Part shown: piece by piece, positions 44,779 to 53,862 of the stretch | Numbering within the stretch: position 1 is the stretch's first letter | How the letters are laid out: each line of letters opens with the position of its first letter | From: Streptomyces bluensis | Lineage (GTDB): Bacteria; Actinomycetota; Actinomycetes; Streptomycetales; Streptomycetaceae | Direction: 5' to 3' | Length of the DNA: 64,000 nt | Assembly (NCBI RefSeq): GCF_014650715.1 | Contig: NZ_BMVM01000014.1 | Location: forward strand, 62,001 to 126,000 | The notes under the pieces: generated by a model | Database searches by the model: none | What the model was told of the DNA's origin: nothing | Seen by the model: only the letters and a program-made list of their open reading frames with translations | Made by a program: the position numbers and the translations under genes

Positions 44779-45276
44779 CCGCGGCGGTTGCGAGGGTGCT
44801 TCCAACGGGCGTCGGGTCGCCGGGGCGACGGCGTCCGCTGGTGGCGTGGGGTGTGCCGCTGGGCACGGGATGGTCAGGCCCGTCAAGGTGTGACGAGTTC
44901 CACACGGATCGGGCCGTCGTCCTGTACGGCGCATGGAGATGCGGGTCGCGTCGGCGAGCCACAGCAGACCGCACGGGCCGGTGAGGACACGGTTGTTGCC
45001 CCGCGAGCCCGGCGCGGGCCGGGTGGGGAGGGCGAGCGGGCCGCTGTCGGCGGCAGCTTCGTTCCGGGCCGCGCAGGGGCTGCGGAGGGGCGATCTGTTG
45101 AAGCTGCCGCCGGGGGGTTGACTTGAAAGAGGGGACCCCCCTTGGGGCGTCCCAGTCCCGTGGGTCATAATAGCTTGTGAATGTGAACGCGTTCACAAGC
45201 TGCCCGGTTGCTCCCGAGGTGTGGGTGACACAACGGGCGAAACTGCCGCCATGACCACGGCATGTAAGGAGAAGAC
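44779..45276. promoter_or_regulatory. cyd operon upstream region
   Basis: 498 bp with no convincing gene. The last 140 bp carry a promoter-like pair, TTGGGG (45142-45147) and CATAAT (45166-45171) with 18 bp spacing. The Rex operator (45182-45197) lies just downstream of the -10, placed to block transcription. Confidence 0.6.
45182..45197. promoter_or_regulatory. Rex operator (ROP)
   Basis: TGTGAACGCGTTCACA is the palindromic redox operator reported for Rex at S. coelicolor cydA. Rex releases DNA when NADH rises, inducing cytochrome bd at low oxygen. The site is 80 bp upstream of cydA. Confidence 0.9.
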
Positions 45277-46785
45277 GTGGACATCGCTTTGGCGCCGGAG
45301 ACTCTGGCGCGATGGCAGTTCGGCATCACCACCGTCTACCACTTCCTCTTCGTCCCCCTGACGATCTCGCTCGCCGCGCTCACCGCGGGACTGCAGACCG
45401 CATGGGTCCGTACGCAGAAGGAGAAGTACCTCAGGGCCACCAAGTTCTGGGGCAAGCTCTTCCTGATCAACATCGCGATGGGCGTCGTCACCGGCATCGT
45501 GCAGGAGTTCCAGTTCGGCATGAACTGGTCCGACTACTCGCGCTTCGTCGGTGACGTCTTCGGCGCCCCGCTGGCCTTCGAGGCCCTGATCGCCTTCTTC
45601 TTCGAGTCGACCTTCATAGGCCTGTGGATCTTCGGCTGGGACAAGCTACCGCCGAAGATCCACCTCGCCTGCATGTGGATGGTGTCGATCGGCACGATCC
45701 TGTCGGCGTACTTCATCCTCGCGGCCAACTCGTGGATGCAGCATCCGGTCGGCTACCGGATCAACGAGCAGAAGGGCCGCGCCGAGCTGACCGACTTCTG
45801 GCTCGTCCTGACTCAGAACACCACGCTGACCCAGGTCTTCCACACCCTCACCGCGGCCTTTCTCACCGGCGGCGCGTTCATGGTCGGCATCGCCGCCTAC
45901 CACCTGGCCCGCAAGAAGCACATCCCGGTGATGAAGACCTCGCTGCGGCTCGGCCTGGTCACCGTGGTCATCGCCGGCATGCTCACCGCGATCAGCGGTG
46001 ACCTGCTCGGCAAGGTCATGTTCAAGCAGCAGCCGATGAAGATGGCCGCCGCCGAAGCCCTCTGGGACGGCCAGGCGCCCGCGCCCTTCTCGGTCTTCGC
46101 CTACGGTGACGTGGACAAGGGCCACAACAAGGTCGCCATCGAGATCCCGGGCCTGCTGTCCTTCCTCGCCAACGACGACTTCGACTCGTACGTCCCCGGC
46201 ATCAACGACGTCAACAAGTCCGAGCAGCAGAAGTACGGGCCCGGCGACTACCGGCCCAACATCCCCGTCGCCTACTGGGGCTTCCGCTGGATGATCGGCT
46301 TCGGAATGACGTCCTTCGCTCTGGGACTGGTCGGACTGTGGCTGACCCGCAAGAAGTTCCTCCTGCCCCAGCACCTGAGGGTGGGCGACGACGAGGTGCC
46401 GCATCTCACGCTGCTGCCCGGGAAGGCCCTCGGCCCGACCCTCACCAGGTGGTACTGGCGCATCGCGGTCCTCACCCTGGGCTTCCCGCTGATTGCCAGC
46501 TCCTGGGGCTGGATCTTCACCGAGATGGGCCGCCAGCCCTGGGTCGTCTATGGCGTGTTGCGCACTCGCGACGCGGTCTCCCCCGGAGTCTCGCAGGGCG
46601 AGGTCCTCACCTCGATGATCGTGTTCACCACGCTGTACGCGATCCTCGCCGTCGTCGAGGTCAAGCTCCTCGCGAAGTACGTCAAGGCCGGGCCGCCCGA
46701 GCTCACCGAGGCCGATCTGAACCCGCCCACGAAGATCGGCGGCGACTCCCGTGACGCCGACAAGCCGATGGCCTTCTCCTACTAG
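45277..46785 (+). CDS. cydA: Cytochrome bd ubiquinol/menaquinol oxidase subunit I
   Basis: Subunit I carries haems b558, b595 and d and oxidises quinol. It is 502 residues, with the short Q-loop form (GRAELTDFWLV preceded by a short periplasmic loop) and about nine helices. Conserved ARWQFGITTVYHFLFVPL starts the first helix with the axial His, and FQFGMNWSDYSRFVGDVFG follows. The GTG at 45277 has AAGGAGA. It is first in the cyd operon, likely repressed by Rex in aerobic growth. Confidence 0.97.
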   Translation: MDIALAPETLARWQFGITTVYHFLFVPLTISLAALTAGLQTAWVRTQKEKYLRATKFWGKLFLINIAMGVVTGIVQEFQFGMNWSDYSRFVGDVFGAPLAFEALIAFFFESTFIGLWIFGWDKLPPKIHLACMWMVSIGTILSAYFILAANSWMQHPVGYRINEQKGRAELTDFWLVLTQNTTLTQVFHTLTAAFLTGGAFMVGIAAYHLARKKHIPVMKTSLRLGLVTVVIAGMLTAISGDLLGKVMFKQQPMKMAAAEALWDGQAPAPFSVFAYGDVDKGHNKVAIEIPGLLSFLANDDFDSYVPGINDVNKSEQQKYGPGDYRPNIPVAYWGFRWMIGFGMTSFALGLVGLWLTRKKFLLPQHLRVGDDEVPHLTLLPGKALGPTLTRWYWRIAVLTLGFPLIASSWGWIFTEMGRQPWVVYGVLRTRDAVSPGVSQGEVLTSMIVFTTLYAILAVVEVKLLAKYVKAGPPELTEADLNPPTKIGGDSRDADKPMAFSY

Positions 46786-46805
46786 GCCGAGGGAGCTGCA
46801 CAGTC

Positions 46806-47810
46806 ATGGAACTTCACGACGTCTGGTTCGTCCTCATCGCGGTCCTGTGGATCGGCTACTTCTTCCTGGAGGGGTTCGACTTCGGGGTCGGTGTCCTCAC
46901 CAAGCTGCTGGCCCGGAACCGCCCGGAGAAGCGGGTCCTCATCAACACCATCGGACCCGTCTGGGACGGTAACGAAGTCTGGCTGCTCTCGGCGGGCGGT
47001 GCCACCTTCGCCGCCTTCCCCGAGTGGTACGCCACGCTGTTCTCCGGTTTCTACCTGCCGTTGCTGCTCATCCTGGTCTGCCTGATCGTCCGCGGAGTCG
47101 CCTTCGAGTACCGGGCGAAGAGGCCGGAGGAGAGCTGGCAGCGCAACTGGGAGACCGCGATCTTCTGGACCTCGCTGCTCCCCGCGTTCCTCTGGGGTGT
47201 GGCCTTCGCCAACATCGTGCGCGGGGTGAAGATCGGCCCCGACCTGGAGTACGTGGGCAACGTCGCGGACCTGTTCAACCCGTACGCCCTCCTCGGCGGT
47301 CTGGTCACGCTGTCGCTCTTCACCTTCCACGGCACGGTGTTCGTCGGACTCAAGACCGTGGGGGACATCCGCGAAAGGGCGCGCAAGCTCGCGCTGCGCG
47401 TCGGCCTGGCCACAGCCGTGCTGGCACTCGTCTTCCTGCTCTGGACGCAGGCCGACAAGGGCGACACCACGTCGCTGGTCGCGCTGATCGTGGCGGTGGC
47501 CTCGCTTGCTGTCGCGCTGGGAGCGGCTCACGTACGCCGTGAAGGCTGGGCATTCGCACTGTCGGGGCTCACCATCGTGGCGGCCGTCACGATGCTCTTC
47601 CTGGTGCTGTTCCCGAACGTCATGCCGTCCTCGCTGAACGCGGACTGGAGCCTCACAGTCACCAACGCCTCGTCGAGCCCGTACACCCTGAAGATCATGA
47701 CCTGGTGCGCGGGGATCGCCACACCGATCGTGCTGCTCTATCAGGGCTGGACGTACTGGGTGTTCCGCAAGCGGATCGGTACGCATCACATCGCCGACGC
47801 CTCGCACTGA
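46806..47810 (+). CDS. cydB: Cytochrome bd oxidase subunit II
   Basis: A 334-residue membrane subunit that pairs with CydA. Typical segments include VLWIGYFFLEGFDFGVGVLT and WDGNEVWLLSAGGATFAAFP near the N-terminus and about eight helices. It starts 20 nt after cydA. Three parS sites follow its stop before cydCD. Confidence 0.97.
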   Translation: MELHDVWFVLIAVLWIGYFFLEGFDFGVGVLTKLLARNRPEKRVLINTIGPVWDGNEVWLLSAGGATFAAFPEWYATLFSGFYLPLLLILVCLIVRGVAFEYRAKRPEESWQRNWETAIFWTSLLPAFLWGVAFANIVRGVKIGPDLEYVGNVADLFNPYALLGGLVTLSLFTFHGTVFVGLKTVGDIRERARKLALRVGLATAVLALVFLLWTQADKGDTTSLVALIVAVASLAVALGAAHVRREGWAFALSGLTIVAAVTMLFLVLFPNVMPSSLNADWSLTVTNASSSPYTLKIMTWCAGIATPIVLLYQGWTYWVFRKRIGTHHIADASH

Positions 47811-47834
47811 GTCCGGCCGGGAGGTGTGGTGTGC

Positions 47835-47850
47835 GGTTTCACGTGAAACA
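47835..47850. other. parS: parS site 9
   Basis: GGTTTCACGTGAAACA: perfect 14-bp core, outer base changed. First of a triplet spaced 38 and 36 bp between cydB and cydCD. Confidence 0.95.
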
Positions 47851-47872
47851 CACCTCCCCGAGTCGAAGGGCA

Positions 47873-47888
47873 TGTTTCACGTGAAACA
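47873..47888. other. parS: parS site 10
   Basis: A perfect TGTTTCACGTGAAACA with CA/TG flanks (20-bp palindrome). Middle of the triplet. Confidence 0.97.
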
Positions 47889-47908
47889 TGCCTGTTGAGA
47901 AGAGGGTG

Positions 47909-47924
47909 TGTTTCACGTGAAACC
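47909..47924. other. parS: parS site 11, overlapping cydCD start
   Basis: TGTTTCACGTGAAACC has a perfect 14-bp core. The central GTG (47917-47919) is the likely cydCD start codon, so the right arm is coding sequence (Val/Met-Lys-Pro). Confidence 0.95.
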
Positions 47925-50900
47925 GATCGACCCGCGACTGCTCCGGTATGCCCGCGCCACCCGCCTCTTTCTGGGAGCGGTGGTCGGTCTGGGCGTTGCC
48001 GGGGCTGTCCTCGTCATCGCCCAGGCGATGCTCCTTGCCGAAGTGGTGGTCGGTGCTTTCCAGCACGGGATGGACGTCGCCGCACTGCGCACTCCCCTGC
48101 TGCTGTTGATCGTCGTCGCATGTGGCCGGGCGCTGGTCTCCTGGCTCACCGAGCTCGCCGCGCACCGTGCGAGTGCGGCGGTGAAGTCGGAGTTGCGGGG
48201 GCGGTTGCTGGAGCGGGCTGCCGCGCTGGGGCCCGGCTGGTTGAGCGGGCAGCGCACGGGTTCGTTGATCAACCTCGCCACAAGGGGCGTGGACGCCCTC
48301 GATGACTACTTCGCGCGTTATCTGCCGCAGTTGGGGCTCGCGGTGGTCGTGCCCGTGGCGGTGCTCGCGCGCGTCGTCACCGAAGACTGGGTGTCGGCGG
48401 CCATCATCGTCGGCACGCTGCCGCTGATCCCCGTTTTCATGGTGCTGATCGGTTGGGCCACGCGCTCGCAGATGGACCGCCAGTGGCGGCTCCTGTCTCG
48501 GCTGTCCGGGCACTTCCTGGATGTGGTCGCCGGGCTGCCGACGCTCAAGGTGTTCGGGCGGGCCAAAGCGCAGGCCGAGTCGATCAAGCGGATCACCGGC
48601 GAGTACCGGCGAGCGACCATGCGGACGCTGCGGATCGCGTTCCTCTCCTCCTTCGCGCTGGAGTTGCTTGCCACGATCTCCGTCGCGCTGGTCGCGGTGA
48701 CCATCGGGATGCGACTCGTGCACGGCGAGATGGACCTGTACATCGGATTGGTCATCCTCGTCCTCGCGCCTGAGGCATATCTACCGCTGCGGCAGGTGGG
48801 GGCACAGTTCCACGCGGCCGCCGAGGGACTCGCGGCGGCCGAGGAGATCTTCGAAGTGCTGCAGACGCCCGTGCGGGCCTCCGGCTCCCTGCCCGTGCCG
48901 GATGGCGGGGTTCGCTTCGAGAGCGTGACCGTCCGCTACCCGGGTCGGTCGTACGACGCGGTCGCGGACGTGACCTTCGAGGTCGCGCCCGGGGAAACGG
49001 TGGCTCTGGTCGGGCCGAGCGGTGTGGGCAAGTCCACCCTGCTGAACGTTCTGCTGGGCTTCGTGGAGCCGGCTGGGGGGCGGGTACGGATCGGGGGCGC
49101 CGACCTGGCCGGACTCGATCTGGAGAAGTGGCACTCGCGGGTGGCCTGGGTGCCGCAGCGGCCCCATATCTTCGCCGGGACCATCGCCGAGAACGTACGA
49201 CTTGCTCGGCCGGACGCGGACGACGCGGACGTGCGGCGGGCCCTGACCGATGCGGGAGCGCTGGACTTCGTCGACGCACTGCCCGCCGGGCTCGACACGG
49301 TCCTGGGCGAGGACGGTGCCGGTCTCTCCGCCGGGCAGCGCCAACGTCTGGCCCTGGCGCGGGCATTCCTCGCGGACCGGCCCGTGCTGCTGCTCGACGA
49401 GCCGACGGCTTCCCTCGACGGGGAGACCGAGGCGGAGGTCGTGGACGCCGTACGGCGGCTCGCGGTCGGCCGGACCGTGCTGCTGGTGGTCCACCGGCCG
49501 GCGTTGCTGAAGGTGGCTGATCGGGTGGTCCGGCTGGAGGCCGAGACGACCGCCATGGTTCCGTCTGTACCGCGGACCGGAGGGACGCGGACAGACACGC
49601 GAGACGAGGACGCGACCGCGCTCCCCACCAGCGAGGAGGAGATGCCGCTGGAACGGCATCACTCCGTGCTGACCCGCGTCCGTGCCATGGCCGGCCCTCG
49701 TCGAGGTCGCCTCGCGCTTGCCCTGCTGCTCGGCAGTCTCGCTCTCGGCAGTGCCGTCGGCCTCATGGCGACCTCTGGGTGGCTCATCTCGCGGGCGTCA
49801 CAACAGCCGCCGGTGCTGTATCTGATGGTCGCCGTGACGGCCACGCGGGCCTTCGGGATCGGGCGGGCCGTGTTCCGGTACGCGGAGCGGCTCGTGTCGC
49901 ACGACGCCGTACTGCGGATGCTGGCCGACACCCGGGTCGCCGTTTACCGGCGGCTGGAGCGGCTGGCGCCCGCAGGGCTGCGGCGCACCCGGCGTGGGGA
50001 CCTGCTCTCGCGGCTCGTCGCGGATGTGGATGCGCTCCAGGACTACTGGGTGCGCTGGCTGCTGCCGGCCGGAGCCGCGATCGTCGTGTCGGTCGCCTCT
50101 GTCGGGTTCACCGCGTGGCTGCTGCCCGAGGCCGGTGCCGTACTCGCCCTGGGACTGCTCGCGGCCGGGGCCGGGGTTCCGCTGGTCACCGGAGCCGTGG
50201 CGCAGCGCGCCGAACGCCGGCTCGCCCCCGCCCGCGGCACGCTGGCCACCCGTGTGGCCGATCTGCTCACCGGGACAGCCGAACTGACGGTGGCGGGCGC
50301 CCTGCGCACACGTACCACCGAGGCGCGCCGGGCCGACACCGCGCTGACCCGGATCGCGTCCCGTGCCGCTACCGCCACCGCGCTGGGCGACGGGCTCACC
50401 GCACTCGTCACCGGGCTCACCGTGGCCGCCACCGCGCTCGTGGGGGCGCAGGCGGTTGCCGACGGCCGGCTCGGCGGAGTCGTGATGGCCGTAGTCGTCC
50501 TCACTCCGCTCGCCGCCTTCGAGGCCGTCATGGGCCTGCCGCTCGCCGTGCAGTTCCGGCAGCGGGTACGCAAGAGCGCGGAGCGCGTGTACGAGGTGGT
50601 GGACGCCCCCGATCCCGTACGCGAGCCCGAACAGCCGGTGCCCGATCCGCAGTCGCCGTTCCCCCTCGTTCTCACTGGGCTCGCCGCCCGGCATGCCGAG
50701 CAGAACCGGGACGCGCTCGCCGGGATCGACCTCACCCTTGACCAGGGCCGCAGGATCGCCGTGGTCGGCCCCTCGGGATCGGGCAAGACGACGCTCGCGC
50801 AGGTGCTGTTGCGGTTCCTGGACGCGCATGAGGGGACGTACACACTCGGAGGAGTGGACGCCTACGCGCTCGAAGGGGATGCCGTACGGCGACTCGTCGG

Positions 50901-51414
50901 CCTGTGTGCCCAGGACGCGCACCTTTTCGACAGCTCGGTGCGTGAGAACCTGCTGCTGGCCCGGAAGGACGCCACGGAGGCGGAGGTACGGGACGCCCTC
51001 GCACGGGCGCGGCTCCTGGACTGGGTCGACGGACTGCCCGACGGGCTGGACACCCTCATCGGCGAGCACGGGGCGCGGCTGTCCGGCGGCCAGCGCCAGA
51101 GGCTTGCCCTGGCTCGTGCCCTGCTCGCCGATTTCCCCGTGCTCGTCCTTGACGAGCCCTCGGAACACCTCGACCTGGCGACCGCCGACGCGCTCACCGC
51201 GGACCTGCTGGCCGCGACGGAGGGCCGTACGACTCTGTTGATCACCCATCGACTGGCCGGGCTGGAGGCCGTGGACGAGGTCGTCGTTCTCAGGGAGGGA
51301 CGCGTCGTGCAGCGTGGTCCCTTCTCCGCACTGGCCGCTGTGGACGGGGCGTTGCGGGCGATGGTGGAGCGAGAGACCGCGGGGGCACTGCTGGCCGGCG
51401 CGCAGGGAAGCTGA
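47917..51414 (+). CDS. cydCD: CydDC fused ABC exporter
   Basis: A single polypeptide of 1165 residues joins CydD-like and CydC-like half-transporters, each with a six-helix membrane domain and an ATPase. This system exports thiols/haem needed to assemble cytochrome bd. ATPase 1 has GPSGVGKST (about residue 370) and LSAGQRQRLALARAFL; ATPase 2 has GPSGSGKTT (about 950) and LSGGQRQRLALARALL. The GTG at 47917 is favoured, because AGAGGG is 10 nt upstream. A GTG at 47908 would sit too close to that site. The start lies within parS site 11. Confidence 0.95.
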   Translation: MKPIDPRLLRYARATRLFLGAVVGLGVAGAVLVIAQAMLLAEVVVGAFQHGMDVAALRTPLLLLIVVACGRALVSWLTELAAHRASAAVKSELRGRLLERAAALGPGWLSGQRTGSLINLATRGVDALDDYFARYLPQLGLAVVVPVAVLARVVTEDWVSAAIIVGTLPLIPVFMVLIGWATRSQMDRQWRLLSRLSGHFLDVVAGLPTLKVFGRAKAQAESIKRITGEYRRATMRTLRIAFLSSFALELLATISVALVAVTIGMRLVHGEMDLYIGLVILVLAPEAYLPLRQVGAQFHAAAEGLAAAEEIFEVLQTPVRASGSLPVPDGGVRFESVTVRYPGRSYDAVADVTFEVAPGETVALVGPSGVGKSTLLNVLLGFVEPAGGRVRIGGADLAGLDLEKWHSRVAWVPQRPHIFAGTIAENVRLARPDADDADVRRALTDAGALDFVDALPAGLDTVLGEDGAGLSAGQRQRLALARAFLADRPVLLLDEPTASLDGETEAEVVDAVRRLAVGRTVLLVVHRPALLKVADRVVRLEAETTAMVPSVPRTGGTRTDTRDEDATALPTSEEEMPLERHHSVLTRVRAMAGPRRGRLALALLLGSLALGSAVGLMATSGWLISRASQQPPVLYLMVAVTATRAFGIGRAVFRYAERLVSHDAVLRMLADTRVAVYRRLERLAPAGLRRTRRGDLLSRLVADVDALQDYWVRWLLPAGAAIVVSVASVGFTAWLLPEAGAVLALGLLAAGAGVPLVTGAVAQRAERRLAPARGTLATRVADLLTGTAELTVAGALRTRTTEARRADTALTRIASRAATATALGDGLTALVTGLTVAATALVGAQAVADGRLGGVVMAVVVLTPLAAFEAVMGLPLAVQFRQRVRKSAERVYEVVDAPDPVREPEQPVPDPQSPFPLVLTGLAARHAEQNRDALAGIDLTLDQGRRIAVVGPSGSGKTTLAQVLLRFLDAHEGTYTLGGVDAYALEGDAVRRLVGLCAQDAHLFDSSVRENLLLARKDATEAEVRDALARARLLDWVDGLPDGLDTLIGEHGARLSGGQRQRLALARALLADFPVLVLDEPSEHLDLATADALTADLLAATEGRTTLLITHRLAGLEAVDEVVVLREGRVVQRGPFSALAAVDGALRAMVERETAGALLAGAQGS

Positions 51415-51645
51415 TGGTTCGCGACGGGCCGGCGGGCGACGGGCCGGCGGGCGAGGGCCTTGCGGTCGCGCTGGGTGTCGGGACGCTGAGGACGCGCACA
51501 CGTGTGCTGGCAAGCCGCCGTGCGGGACTCCCCCGTACCGGCCCCCTGTTCGGCTCAGCGCGTCTGGTCCATTGGTGGCACCCGATCCCCCAGCCGTACG
51601 ACTCGAACAGGACCTCGCCCCTCGGAGGGCGCCACGATCGCTGGC

Positions 51646-52710
51646 ATGCGTTCATCTTGGCGACGTCACTCATTGCTCGTCCCGGTGCTGTTGTGCGCCT
51701 GTCTGGTCCTCGTCCCGCAGCCGACGGCTGCCGAGGGCGACAGCCGGAGCACGGAGGCCTCCGATGCCTCCGAGCCCGGCCCCAGGGTGGCGCGGCTGCA
51801 CCAGGAGGCGGCCGCGGTGGCGCAGCAGTATGAACTGGTCCGGCGCGAAGGCAAGGCACGCCGTGCTGAGGCACAGCGGCTGGAGAAGCTCCTGGCGCGC
51901 GAGCGGAAGCAGATGAAGACGCTGCACCAGGACCTCGGACGGGTCGCACGTGCCCGGTACCGCGAGGGCGGCGGACTGCCGTCCACCATGCGTCTGCTGC
52001 TCGCGGACAGTCCCGACGAGCTGATGCGCGGCCACCGAGTGGTGTGGCAGAGAGACCTGGCGGTCGACCAAAAGGTGTCCAGGAACCTCCGTGCGGAGGC
52101 GCGGCTCGCGGCCGACGAGAAGCGGGCGGCTACCGAGTGGCGAAAGCTTCAACGGCGGAACGCCGAACTCGCCAGGACGAAGCGGGCGATCGAGAAGAAA
52201 CTCGAAGAGGCGCGATGGAGCCTCCAGAGACAGGCCGACGCGTCGGCGGCAGCGGGCGCCTGCCGGAAAGCCACCCGGCTGGACCAGCCGGACACGGGTT
52301 CCAAGCGCGGATGGGTCGCGCCTGTGGAACGGTACGTACTCTCCGCGAGATTCGGCGGAGGCGGCGCGCACTGGGCGAACGGGCACACCGGGCAGGACTT
52401 CGCGGTGCCCATCGGAACACCGGTACGGGCAGCCGGGGAGGGGCGGGTCGTGCAGGTGTCCTGCGGGGGCGCCTTCGGCATCCAGATCGTCGTCCGGCAC
52501 ACCGACCGCTCCTACACGCAGTACGCCCACCTCGCCGCCGTCGCGGTCAACCCGGGCGAGCAGGTGGCCCCCGGGCAGTGGATCGGACAGGCGGGCACGA
52601 CCGGCAACTCCACCGGTCCGCACCTGCACTTCGAGGTACGGAACACACCGGAGCTGGGGTCAGGGATCGATCCGGTGCCGTGGCTGCTGAAGCACGGTGT
52701 GAAGCTGTAG
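51646..52710 (+). CDS. Secreted M23 metallopeptidase with coiled coil
   Basis: A 354-residue secreted protein. The signal peptide is MRSSWRRHSLLVPVLLCACL and beyond, cleaved near AAEGD. A long coiled coil rich in Arg/Glu/Ala (about 40-200) follows, then an LytM/M23 domain with zinc ligands in GHTGQDF (His/Asp, about 247) and HLHFEV (about 325). It resembles EnvC/NlpD-like peptidoglycan hydrolases or regulators. The ATG at 51646 begins the signal peptide. It is 232 nt after cydCD. Confidence 0.88.
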   Translation: MRSSWRRHSLLVPVLLCACLVLVPQPTAAEGDSRSTEASDASEPGPRVARLHQEAAAVAQQYELVRREGKARRAEAQRLEKLLARERKQMKTLHQDLGRVARARYREGGGLPSTMRLLLADSPDELMRGHRVVWQRDLAVDQKVSRNLRAEARLAADEKRAATEWRKLQRRNAELARTKRAIEKKLEEARWSLQRQADASAAAGACRKATRLDQPDTGSKRGWVAPVERYVLSARFGGGGAHWANGHTGQDFAVPIGTPVRAAGEGRVVQVSCGGAFGIQIVVRHTDRSYTQYAHLAAVAVNPGEQVAPGQWIGQAGTTGNSTGPHLHFEVRNTPELGSGIDPVPWLLKHGVKL

Positions 52711-52728
52711 GCGGACCCCGGGCGCCCG

Positions 52729-53622
52729 CTACGCCCGCAACCGCTCCGCCACTATCTGCTCGATCACGACAGCGACCCCGTCCTCGTTGTTGGCGACGGT
52801 CTGCCCCGAGGCCGCCGCGACCACATCGGGGTGCGCGTTCCCCATGGCGTACGACCGGCCCGCCCACGTCAGCATCTCGACGTCGTTCGGCATGTCCCCG
52901 AAGGCGACGACCTCCTCGTGGGAGATGCCGCGCTCGGCGCAGCACAGCGCGAGCGTGCTGGCCTTGGAGACGCCGGGACCGCTGATCTCCAGCAGCGCGC
53001 TGGGACTGGAGCGGGTGATGGTGGCCCGGTCACCGACGGCGATGCGAGCGGTGGTGAGGAAGTCGTCGGGGTCGATAACGGGGTGGTACGCCAGGATCTT
53101 GAGTACCGGCTCGTCGGCGGCGACTCCGTCCGGCGCCAGCAACTTCTCCGCGGGCGCGAGGGTGTCGGGGACCTCCATGTGCAGCTTCGGATACTCCGGC
53201 TCCTGATGGAAGCCGTAGGTCTGCTCGACGGCGTACACGGTTCCCGGCGCAGCCGCGCGCAGCAGTTGTACCGCGTCGAGCGCGTTCTCCCGTACGAGCT
53301 CGCGGATCTTGACGAAGCGGTGGGTGCCGGGACCGCCGTGCAGGTCGACCACGGCGGCACCGTTGCCGCAGATCGCCAGGCCGTGTCCGTGGACGTGGTC
53401 GCTGACGACGTCCATCCAGCGGGCCGGACGGCCGGTGACGAAGAAGACCTCGATGCCCGCCTCCTCGGCGGCCGCGAGAGCGGCGACCGTGCGCGCGGAC
53501 ACCGACTTGTCGTCGCGCAGGAGTGTGCCGTCGAGATCCGTGGCGATCAGTCGGGGCGGGACGGTCGGGGCCGGGGTCGCGGGCTGTCTCGTCGCTGAGG
53601 TCACGGGCTCATTCTCGCGCAT
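52729..53622 (-). CDS. HAD superfamily (Cof-type) phosphatase
   Basis: A 297-residue HAD-IIB hydrolase. The nucleophile motif DLDGTLLRDD is at about residues 29-38. The Thr of motif II and the Lys of motif III (VSKAS) are present, and FGDMPNDVEML (about 240-250) is motif IV. These enzymes dephosphorylate sugar phosphates or FMN. The end lies 18 nt from the convergent M23 gene. The ATG at 53622 or GTG at 53604 could be the start. A related HAD gene begins the right end of this window. Confidence 0.88.
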   Translation of the reverse strand: MRENEPVTSATRQPATPAPTVPPRLIATDLDGTLLRDDKSVSARTVAALAAAEEAGIEVFFVTGRPARWMDVVSDHVHGHGLAICGNGAAVVDLHGGPGTHRFVKIRELVRENALDAVQLLRAAAPGTVYAVEQTYGFHQEPEYPKLHMEVPDTLAPAEKLLAPDGVAADEPVLKILAYHPVIDPDDFLTTARIAVGDRATITRSSPSALLEISGPGVSKASTLALCCAERGISHEEVVAFGDMPNDVEMLTWAGRSYAMGNAHPDVVAAASGQTVANNEDGVAVVIEQIVAERLRA

Positions 53623-53862
53623 ATGCCTGCACGCCAGTGCGAGGGCCCGCACGGGTGAGTGATTACTGCCCCCTCATGGGCGTGACCGTGAGGCCGACGA
53701 CCATGATCTTGTTGAGTTCGCCACCGCTGTGACCAGGGACGACATCCGTCGACGGACCCGGAACCGGCCGCCGTGGCCCAGCCCGCGCCGGCACGCGTAG
53801 GCAGGCGTGCTGTACGCCGGGTCTTTCTCAGAAGCGTCGAGCAGCACCGTAGGCTCTGCACC

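Noticed and set aside
43657..45168. Long minus-strand frame
   Set aside because: It overlaps the well-supported HisC-like gene antisense, and its remaining part has no domain.
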